Positions 32,611 through 39,691 of a stretch of 64,000 bases of DNA are shown here, one piece after another. The translations under genes were made by a program, and so were the position numbers. This DNA comes from Ruminococcaceae bacterium FB2012. GTDB taxonomy: Bacteria > Bacillota > Clostridia > Oscillospirales > Ruminococcaceae. Location: NCBI GenBank assembly GCA_900104495.1, contig FMXS01000012.1:48535-112534 (forward strand). Direction: 5' to 3'. Within the stretch, counting starts at the first letter, position 1. Every line of letters starts with the position of its first letter. Under the pieces are notes generated by a model that was not told the origin of the DNA, did not search any database, and was given only the letters and a program-made list of their open reading frames with translations.

Positions 32611-33081
32611 TTATTCGATAGTCACTTTCTTCATCACCTGCGGGGTGCGGGGCTTATCATTAAAGTCCACTGGTGTGGATGCTATCTCGTCCACAACATC
32701 CATGCCCTCGACTACCTTGCCGAAAGCGGCATACTGGCCGTCAAGATGCGGGGCATCCTGATGCATGATAAAGAACTGAGAGCTGGCGGAATTCGGCATT
32801 GAGGATCTCGCCATTGAGATGACTCCCCTTGTATGCTTTATGGGGTTCGGCACACCGTTGGCAAGGAACTCGCCCTTGATCTTATCCTTTGCGCCGCCCA
32901 TGCCGGTGCCTTGAGGATCACCGCCCTGGATCATAAAACCCTCAATGACTCTATGGAAGATCAAGCCGTCGTAAAAGCCTTCGCCTACCAGTTTCTCGAA
33001 GTTTGCCACGGTAATAGGCGCGGCATCCGGGTAAAGCTCTATCTTGATCTTCTTTCCGTTCTGCATTTCAATAACAACCAT
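32611..33081 (-). CDS. Cyclophilin-type peptidyl-prolyl isomerase
   Basis: A 156-residue cytoplasmic cyclophilin that speeds proline cis-trans isomerisation during folding. The catalytic arginine and core are in FHRVIEGFMIQGGDPQGTG near residue 45-62, and the family signature continues SSQFFIMHQDAPHLDGQYAAFGKVVEGMDVVD. Length agrees with PpiB. AAGGAGAT lies before the ATG-like start at 33081. It is 37 bases downstream of the unknown protein gene at 33119-33649. Confidence 0.95.
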   Translation of the reverse strand: MVVIEMQNGKKIKIELYPDAAPITVANFEKLVGEGFYDGLIFHRVIEGFMIQGGDPQGTGMGGAKDKIKGEFLANGVPNPIKHTRGVISMARSSMPNSASSQFFIMHQDAPHLDGQYAAFGKVVEGMDVVDEIASTPVDFNDKPRTPQVMKKVTIE

Positions 33082-33118
33082 TTTGATTATCTCCTTGTAT
33101 TATTTTTTCACTATGCGG

Positions 33119-33649
33119 TCAATACTTCTCGTCATTGACCGTCGGCAGCTTGCCCTGCTCGTTGAACTTCATCAGCTCAGCGAAATACTCGGCCTCTGGG
33201 GAGAGGTGCTTGCGGCTGAGCTTGCCCTCCTTGACGGTACTCTCGCAGATGATATAATCCTTCACGCCGTCCTTGACGATGCAGTATATCCTGTCGCAGA
33301 CAGCGAACTCTCCGTTCTCGTCATAGAGGTTCTTGTCAAAGCAGCAGAAAATATCATGAGCAATGATCGAAGCCAGCTTGCTTGTGATAGTGAACTGACT
33401 GCTTCCTATTGCCTTCCAACCGTCCAGCACGTCCTTGAAAAAATCAAGCACGGGAACGCTGTTGACCTCCATTTTCTTGAAGATCCTTGCAAGGCATCTG
33501 GCAGCATCCTCTTCGGTGAGCTTATCGAGCCGGCAGTTTTTGAACTCAAGGATATAGGGCTCGATAGTTGTGAAAAAGATCTTCTCATACTGGAAAGGCG
33601 AACCCTTTCTGGCATAGCTGATTATAGGATTCTCAACATCTATGGTCAC
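33119..33649 (-). CDS. Unknown protein
   Basis: A 176-residue soluble protein: LEFKNCRLDKLTEEDAARCLARIFKKMEVNSVPVLDFFKDVLDGWKAIGSSQFTITSKLASIIAHDIFCCFDKNLYDENGEFAVCDRIYCIVKDGVKDYIICESTV in outline, with several cysteines but no CxxC zinc pattern. I do not recognise it. It runs in line with the acidic protein gene upstream (40-base gap) and the cyclophilin gene downstream, so the three probably form one unit. Confidence 0.65.
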   Translation of the reverse strand: MTIDVENPIISYARKGSPFQYEKIFFTTIEPYILEFKNCRLDKLTEEDAARCLARIFKKMEVNSVPVLDFFKDVLDGWKAIGSSQFTITSKLASIIAHDIFCCFDKNLYDENGEFAVCDRIYCIVKDGVKDYIICESTVKEGKLSRKHLSPEAEYFAELMKFNEQGKLPTVNDEKY

Positions 33650-33688
33650 TTTATATCGCTCCTGTAACTGTAATTGCAGTGCAGCGGA

Positions 33689-34435
33689 TCAGTCCTGCTT
33701 CTTTCTGTCGCCGTACTGCTTCATGAATTCTTCGGTCTTCTTTGCGAGGTACTGATCGTTTACCGCTTCGATATCGTCATCGTCGCTGGGAGGCACACGG
33801 GTATCCAGCTCGGTGCGGATATATTCCTCAACACCGCTCATATCCTTATCGGAAACGGCTTCGATATTCTTATACTCCTTATCCTTGGTAACATCCTTGG
33901 CAACGCCCAGCTCGGACATTCCCTTATCCACCTCGGACTGAGAAACGTGTTCGATATCGAGATCCATTGCTTCTCTTGCTCTGGCTCTTTCCTCGACCTC
34001 ATCCACCATAGCGGTGATCTTCTCTTCCACGCCGTCGGCGTTGGCGGAGTCGATCCCCTTGTTCTCGTGAGCAGCAAGGAATCTCTCATGCTCGATGCGG
34101 TAGGTCTCCTCAAAATCGTCCTGCGCAGCCGATACTTCGGACTCACCCACGTTCTCGGCGGTGAAATCCGCAGCCGTAACGACGGGCTTGTTCTTCTGCT
34201 CCTCCAGCTCACGCTCCAGCTCGACCATTTTCTTCTTTATGGTCTCGGGATCGATAGCGGCAGGGCCAACGGTCTCGGGAGTGGGGGTATCGTGCTTGCT
34301 TTCCTTGATATAGACAGTTTCACCGCCCTGCTTTTGTTTTTTGACGGGGGCGCTGAAGATATCCTCGGGATTGACGGTGGGCTTGGGAGCCGGTTCGGGT
34401 GTGTCAGTGCGCTTTTTATGTCCGAAAAGTGCCAT
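33689..34435 (-). CDS. Acidic, probably disordered protein
   Basis: A 248-residue, strongly charged protein. It starts MALFGHKKRTDTPEPAPKP, passes through a Pro/Glu-rich linker, and has helices likely to form coiled coil (IKKKMVELERELEEQKNK, EEKITAMVDEVEERARAREAM). There is no known domain, signal peptide or membrane helix. AAGGAGG lies before the ATG at 34435. It is divergent from the J-like membrane protein at 34737, which is likewise Pro/Glu-rich, so they may work together. That is inference. Confidence 0.7.
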   Translation of the reverse strand: MALFGHKKRTDTPEPAPKPTVNPEDIFSAPVKKQKQGGETVYIKESKHDTPTPETVGPAAIDPETIKKKMVELERELEEQKNKPVVTAADFTAENVGESEVSAAQDDFEETYRIEHERFLAAHENKGIDSANADGVEEKITAMVDEVEERARAREAMDLDIEHVSQSEVDKGMSELGVAKDVTKDKEYKNIEAVSDKDMSGVEEYIRTELDTRVPPSDDDDIEAVNDQYLAKKTEEFMKQYGDRKKQD

Positions 34436-34510
34436 AAAAAGTACCTCCTTGATCTTTATAATAATAGTATAATTTACAGTATAGTTGAAAATACATAATA
34501 TATTTATTAT

Positions 34511-34539
34511 ATTATACACCGTTTTAGGGAAAAATGCAA
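34511..34539 (-). promoter_or_regulatory. Promoter for the acidic protein gene
   Basis: On the minus strand TTGCAT and TATAAT with a 17-base spacer. The gap 34436-34736 is otherwise very AT-rich and holds the leader sequences of both divergent genes; I see no further gene in it. Confidence 0.65.
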
Positions 34540-34736
34540 TAAGTTTTAAACACTTTTTTGAAAAACATTACCTTGCGAATTTGTGGATAATTTGTAAAGT
34601 TCATTATTTATACATAAAATATACAATATTTGTTATCATATAGTCTGTTTCCTTTTGTTATAATAATTAAAGTGATACTATGTAAAATATAGTTTCAATT
34701 GATAAAAACAATTAACTAAATATAGGGGGAATTTAA

Positions 34737-36467
34737 TTGCTGAATCATAAGATCGGCATTACAGCCACAGAGCTGTTTGCCTGCAATCCTTTCCGTGTCC
34801 TGGGTATCGCTGTTAATTCATCCAAAGCGGATATTGACAAGAGATACAACGATTTCGTTGCCGCCGCCAATGCGGGGCATCCCGAATCACTCAGGACTCC
34901 TTTCGACTTTGAGTCGCTGCCTCCCTTCTCAAGAGATGCCGCAGCCCTCAAGACAGCTTATGCCAAGCTGGCAAGCAACGGCTACCGCTGCTTCGCTTAT
35001 TCCGACAGCGCCTTTACCGTTCCGCTGAATATCGACGACGTTGCTCTCAACCTTCGTGATATCACCTGCTATGACTGCTTCCTCAGATGCTATATGTGGC
35101 TCGTTATCAACGATCCCGATATGGAGGAGCATGAGCTGTGGATCATGCTGGCAAAGTACATCGACAAGCTGATAACTTCTTCTCCCGACAAGTTCGAGAG
35201 GCTCTTTGACAACCGTTTCCCTGCTGAGATGGTCGATCCTCAGAAGTCTGTTTACCGTGCATTCTATGTGACCTTCTGCGAGATCATCCTGCTGCCGCTG
35301 AAAGAAATGGTACGCGGCTCGATGAAGTGCGATAACGCCTCCGATATCCTCAAGCTCAAGGGCATTGACATCAATGAGTATTTTGAACCGATAGACATCC
35401 CGCAGGGCAATCTTCCCGCCCCCGGGCAGCCCGCTCCCAAGCTGAAGCTGGCTCTCAGAGAAGGTGAGGAATACTACGATCCCTCTACCGGACAGATGAA
35501 GTCCTTCAGCGGCGAGACTACCGAGATCGAATCCAACGAATTCGCTCAGGCAGCTTCCACTATCTCTGCGGACGCTATCTTTGAGGAGCCCGATGAGAGC
35601 CGCGTGATCCCCGACGAACCCACCGTTGCACCGAGAGACACCGACGATGACGATATTGCCGGCCGTAAGCCTCTTCACTTCCAGTCCACTTCGGAGCCGG
35701 GAACCGAGACCTCTGCGCCCAAGATGCTCAGAAGGCCTTCCTCCTCCCAGGTAATGACTCCTTCCGAAACCGACAACGAGCCCGAAGCTCCGGCAGCTCG
35801 TCCTCAGCGTCCTGCTCCGACTCAGAACGCTTCGTCACAGCCTTATACCGCTCCCACGACCGTGGAGTCGCCTACTGCCGACAGCAACCAGCCTAAGGTC
35901 GTTGCTCCCACTATCAAGAAGAAGAAGCAGGCTACCAGGCTTATCGACGAAGAGAGCCAGGGACTTATCAAAGACTCCACCGATATCAACCTCACTGAAA
36001 TGGACGAGGAAGAGGAAGAGGAGCAGAACATCTACACCCAGGCTCTCGTTCAGATGCTCCGTGCCAACAGAAGCCGCAACCAGTTCATGAAGGACGTTGA
36101 CACCAAGCACGCTTTCAATAACGGCGACGCAATGGCTGCTCCCCAGACTCCCAATCTGAAAATGGACGAAATCAACATGAAGGTCTATGACAGGAGACAG
36201 CTTGATTCGCCCTATGAAATGGCGGAGCGTGCCGCTCAAGGCAAGACCCTCGAGGAGAAATACGGCAACATCAAGATCGACGATATGCTCAACCCCACTC
36301 TCGGCGCCAAGTCCCAGAGGGTACAGTATGAGCCCGATGCTATCGACCAGTACAAGAAGCATCAAGCCGAGCAGAAGAAGTCCATGAAGAACCTTATCAT
36401 CCTCGGTTCAGTGGCTATTTTAGGCGTAGGCATCGTAGTTCTGCTGCTGTATATGGGTATCCTCTGA
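34737..36467 (+). CDS. J-domain-like N-terminus, long disordered middle, C-terminal membrane anchor
   Basis: A 576-residue protein. Residues 15-80 read NPFRVLGIAVNSSKADIDKRYNDFVAAA..., a degenerate J-domain-like start with no HPD tripeptide. Residues 90-205 are a helical domain. Residues 235-430 are low-complexity Pro/Ser/Thr/Glu-rich linker, and residues 550-572 form a single hydrophobic helix near the C-terminus, with a tail anchor topology. A DnaJ-like helper without HPD could not stimulate DnaK in the standard way. TTG is the start, 6 bases after AGGGGGA. Confidence 0.75.
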   Translation: MLNHKIGITATELFACNPFRVLGIAVNSSKADIDKRYNDFVAAANAGHPESLRTPFDFESLPPFSRDAAALKTAYAKLASNGYRCFAYSDSAFTVPLNIDDVALNLRDITCYDCFLRCYMWLVINDPDMEEHELWIMLAKYIDKLITSSPDKFERLFDNRFPAEMVDPQKSVYRAFYVTFCEIILLPLKEMVRGSMKCDNASDILKLKGIDINEYFEPIDIPQGNLPAPGQPAPKLKLALREGEEYYDPSTGQMKSFSGETTEIESNEFAQAASTISADAIFEEPDESRVIPDEPTVAPRDTDDDDIAGRKPLHFQSTSEPGTETSAPKMLRRPSSSQVMTPSETDNEPEAPAARPQRPAPTQNASSQPYTAPTTVESPTADSNQPKVVAPTIKKKKQATRLIDEESQGLIKDSTDINLTEMDEEEEEEQNIYTQALVQMLRANRSRNQFMKDVDTKHAFNNGDAMAAPQTPNLKMDEINMKVYDRRQLDSPYEMAERAAQGKTLEEKYGNIKIDDMLNPTLGAKSQRVQYEPDAIDQYKKHQAEQKKSMKNLIILGSVAILGVGIVVLLLYMGIL

Positions 36468-36486
36468 TAAATACAGTTAGTATTAC

Positions 36487-36517
36487 AGTCTCCGGTTCGA
36501 TCCGGAGACTTTTTTTG
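36487..36517 (+). terminator. Terminator after the J-like gene
   Basis: AGTCTCCGG and CCGGAGACT with a six-base loop and seven T. Confidence 0.9.
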
Positions 36518-36576
36518 TCCCGGAGATAATGCCGAAAAAACCTTTTGTGAAAATACAATAAATTCAAGAAAAAATA

Positions 36577-36605
36577 TTGCAAAAATATATAGAATGTGCT
36601 ATACT
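36577..36605 (+). promoter_or_regulatory. Promoter for the beta-CASP gene
   Basis: TTGCAA and TATACT with a 17-base spacer. Confidence 0.6.
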
Positions 36606-36653
36606 ATATTATAGGGCATAATATGCTCTTACAAAAGTCAAGGAGGACAAGAT

Positions 36654-38237
36654 ATGAAACTGAATTTTATCGGCGCTGCACACGAGGTCACGGGCAGCTG
36701 CACATATATCAACGCCTGCGGGAAGCATTTTCTCGTGGACTTCGGAATGGAACAGGGCATCGATGTTTACGAAAACGCTCAAGTGCCCACATCGCCGTCA
36801 AATATTGATTTTGTGCTGCTTACACACGCACACATAGATCACTCGGGACTGCTTCCGCTGCTCTGCGCCGGAGGCTTCCGCGGTGACATCCACTGCACCA
36901 AAGCCACCGCCAACCTATGCGGGATAATGCTCCGTGACTCGGCACATATACAAGAATTTGAATGTGAGTGGCGTTCCCGTAAGGCCAAACGTAAAGGGCA
37001 GGACGATGTGGAGCCGCTTTATACAATAAACGACGCAGAAGCCGCCATAAAGTGCCTTGTTCCCCACAACTATGCCGAGGAGATTGAAATAAGCGAGGGA
37101 ATAAAAGTCCGCTTTGTGGACGCGGGGCACCTGCTGGGCTCGTCAAGCATTGAGATATGGCTCACCGAAGCGGGCGAGACCCGAAAGATAGTCTTCTCCG
37201 GGGACATCGGCAACAAGCATCAGCCGCTTATCCGCGACCCGCAGTTCCTTGACGAGGCCGACTATGTTATTATGGAATCCACCTACGGAACACGCCTGCA
37301 TGAACGTCCCGCCAACTACGCAAAGGCTCTTGCGGAAGTGCTCCAACGAACTTTTGACCGCGGAGGAAACGTGGTTATACCTTCCTTTGCCGTGGGCAGG
37401 ACCCAAGAAATGCTTTATTTCATCCGTCAGATCAAGGAGCAGGGCCTTGTTACCGGTCACGCTGATTTCCCGGTCTATGTGGACTCTCCTTTGGCAATAG
37501 ACGCCACCGGAATTTTCATACAGAACAAGGATTCCTGCTACGATGAGGAAGCTATGTCCTACGTCAGCAGAGGGATCAATCCCATTATGTTTGACGGGCT
37601 CCGACTGGCCGTGACCAGCGACGAATCCCGGGCAATCAACTTCGACCGCACACCGAAGGTCATCATTTCGGCCAGCGGTATGTGCGAAGCGGGACGCATC
37701 AAGCACCACCTGAAACACAATCTCTGGAGGCACGAATGCACTATTACTTTCGTGGGCTATCAAGCCGCGCAGACACTCGGGCGTTCTCTCTGCGAGGGAG
37801 TCAAGCGGGTCAAACTCTTCGGTGAGGATATAAGCGTCTGCGCGGAGATCACCATACTTCCGGGCGTCAGCGGACACGCCGACAGAAACGGTCTTGACGA
37901 ATGGATAAGCCACATCAAGGTTGGCCGGAAGGTTTTCGTCAACCACGGCGACAGCGCCGTAGCGGAGGAGTACACCAAGCATCTGCGGGAGGATATGGAC
38001 CTTGACGCCTTCTGTCCATACAGCGGCGCGGAGCTGGACCTTATCACCGGGGAATTCCGCAACGCCGAACCCATTCCTATCACCCGCACCGTCAAGCCCT
38101 CCACAGCTTATCAGCGGCTGGTGGCTTCTCTTGACAGGCTGAGCGCGATCGTACAGTCCAGCAAGGGGCTCACCAACAAGGAACTGGGCAAAATGGCGGA
38201 TACAATTGCAAACCTCTGCAACAAATGGGAAAGCTGA
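36654..38237 (+). CDS. MBL-fold beta-CASP ribonuclease-like protein
   Basis: A 527-residue metallo-beta-lactamase-fold protein of the CPSF73/YsH1-like (beta-CASP) group. Zinc motifs are HAHIDHSG near residue 60, GHLLGSSS near 160 and SGDIGNK near 180. The beta-CASP insert lies about 215-390, with IISASGMCEAGRIKHHL and the late histidine in GVSGHADRNGL near 405. This group cleaves RNA as an endonuclease or 5' exonuclease, and the protein is not the main RNase J type, which has a C-terminal domain absent here. AAGGAGG lies before the ATG. Confidence 0.92.
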   Translation: MKLNFIGAAHEVTGSCTYINACGKHFLVDFGMEQGIDVYENAQVPTSPSNIDFVLLTHAHIDHSGLLPLLCAGGFRGDIHCTKATANLCGIMLRDSAHIQEFECEWRSRKAKRKGQDDVEPLYTINDAEAAIKCLVPHNYAEEIEISEGIKVRFVDAGHLLGSSSIEIWLTEAGETRKIVFSGDIGNKHQPLIRDPQFLDEADYVIMESTYGTRLHERPANYAKALAEVLQRTFDRGGNVVIPSFAVGRTQEMLYFIRQIKEQGLVTGHADFPVYVDSPLAIDATGIFIQNKDSCYDEEAMSYVSRGINPIMFDGLRLAVTSDESRAINFDRTPKVIISASGMCEAGRIKHHLKHNLWRHECTITFVGYQAAQTLGRSLCEGVKRVKLFGEDISVCAEITILPGVSGHADRNGLDEWISHIKVGRKVFVNHGDSAVAEEYTKHLREDMDLDAFCPYSGAELDLITGEFRNAEPIPITRTVKPSTAYQRLVASLDRLSAIVQSSKGLTNKELGKMADTIANLCNKWES

Positions 38238-38259
38238 TACAAGGTTTGAATGTTAATAT

Positions 38260-38742
38260 ATGAAAGCTGATTATACCATACGCTGCATCGAGCCCCGGGA
38301 CAACGAAGCCGTGGAAAAGATCATCCGCTCCTGCCTTATAGAGTTAGGCGGGGACCACGAAGGCACGGCCTGGGCGGATCCGATGCTGGGACGTTTCTCG
38401 GAGGTCTACTCTGCCGAAGGTTTCCGTTACTGGGTGGCCGAGGACGTCGGCGGCAAAGTCGTGGGCGGCTGCGGCATAGGACCGCTGGACAGCGAAGGCC
38501 TCTGCGAACTGCAAAAGATGTATCTTCTTCCCGAAGCCCGGGGGACGGGGCTTGCACAAAAGCTGATGAAGCTGGCTCTTGAATTTGCGTCGGAGCATTA
38601 CACCCGCTGCTATATTGAAACCTTGGAAAACATGACCGCCGCACAGCGCTTCTACCGGCGCTGCGGCTTCGTGAGGATATACGATCCCCCGGTACGGACG
38701 GAGCATTACGCCTGCGGAGTAAGGTATATCAAGGAGCTATAA
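38260..38742 (+). CDS. GNAT-family N-acetyltransferase
   Basis: A 160-residue protein with LCELQKMYLLPEARGTGLAQKLMKLALEFASEHYTRCYIETL, the acetyl-CoA loop of GNAT enzymes, and AAQRFYRRCGFVRIYDPP at the end. It lies 22 bases after the beta-CASP gene and 4 bases before another GNAT gene. The substrate is unknown. Confidence 0.92.
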   Translation: MKADYTIRCIEPRDNEAVEKIIRSCLIELGGDHEGTAWADPMLGRFSEVYSAEGFRYWVAEDVGGKVVGGCGIGPLDSEGLCELQKMYLLPEARGTGLAQKLMKLALEFASEHYTRCYIETLENMTAAQRFYRRCGFVRIYDPPVRTEHYACGVRYIKEL

Positions 38743-38746
38743 CAAT

Positions 38747-39187
38747 ATGAAAATACGAAACATGAAGCTCGATGACTACGACGCGGTCTATGCTATCTGG
38801 ATTTCCTGCCCGGGAATGGGTCTCAACGACGTTGACGACTCCCGGGAAGGGATAGAAAGATTCCTCGCACGGAATCCCGAAAGCTGTTTTGTAGCCGAGG
38901 ACGGCGGCGAGGTGGTGGGCGTGATACTTGCCGGGAATGACGGCAGACGCGGATACATCTATCATACGGCGGTACAAAGCGGCCGTCAGCGTGAAGGCAT
39001 CGCCACGGCTCTTGTCAACGCCGCTATGGACGCTTTGGAACGTCTGGGGATCAGTAAAGCGGCGCTGGTGGTCTTTGACCGCAACGAGATAGGCAACGCC
39101 TTTGGGGAGAATATAGGCTTTTCCGTGAGGCACGATCTGGTTTACAGAAACAGGAGTATAGTGCCGATGAAACGGATAGATACTTAG
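38747..39187 (+). CDS. GNAT-family N-acetyltransferase, RimI-like
   Basis: A 146-residue acetyltransferase with YIYHTAVQSGRQREGIATALVNAAMDALERLGISKAALVV and NAFGENIGFSVRHDL. It resembles YpeA or RimI-type enzymes, but protein versus small-molecule substrate cannot be decided. It follows the previous GNAT gene after four bases. Confidence 0.92.
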   Translation: MKIRNMKLDDYDAVYAIWISCPGMGLNDVDDSREGIERFLARNPESCFVAEDGGEVVGVILAGNDGRRGYIYHTAVQSGRQREGIATALVNAAMDALERLGISKAALVVFDRNEIGNAFGENIGFSVRHDLVYRNRSIVPMKRIDT

Positions 39188-39247
39188 CCGATCAACGGCG
39201 GGACTCCGGCTGTCCGGCTGTCTTGTGACGACATAAGGGGTGATCTT

Positions 39248-39691
39248 ATGAAATTCAAATACGTCCGGATACAGGGAAAGGTATTGGCAAGGAATACCAA
39301 ATATGCCTTGGGGATATTCAGCCTTTTTCAGAAACTGCTGAACGAAGGCGTCATGATAGAGGAGGACGTTGGTCTGTTCAAGGAGATCGACCAGTGGTTC
39401 TCGGAGGAACTTCCCTACCCGCCCCAATGCATGAGACGGGAGAACGTGGTCTGCTTTTTCAAGACCGAAAACTCCGAGCTGATGATGAAGATGATGAACC
39501 CGCTGATGTGGCTGCTGGAGCGCTATCATCAAGAGTATTTTGTGGTCTACACCAACACTCCCGGCGAGATCGTCTACGAGGACGATTATCAAGTGGTGGT
39601 CAAGGCGGGCTTTGACCCTGTCTATCAAGATATGATGCCAAACTGGACACCGGAGGAAAAGCTGAAAGAATTAGAGGAAGACGGTAAATGA
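39248..39691 (+). CDS. Unknown conserved-looking protein
   Basis: A 147-residue soluble protein: MKFKYVRIQGKVLARNTKYALGIFSLFQKLLNE..., with a helical core and PMWLLERYHQEYFVVYTNTPGEIVYEDDYQVVVKA near the end. I do not recognise the family. GGGGTGAT precedes the ATG. It overlaps the TetM-NYN fusion gene by four bases (ATGA), so it is likely translated together with it and may act with that factor. Confidence 0.65.
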   Translation: MKFKYVRIQGKVLARNTKYALGIFSLFQKLLNEGVMIEEDVGLFKEIDQWFSEELPYPPQCMRRENVVCFFKTENSELMMKMMNPLMWLLERYHQEYFVVYTNTPGEIVYEDDYQVVVKAGFDPVYQDMMPNWTPEEKLKELEEDGK

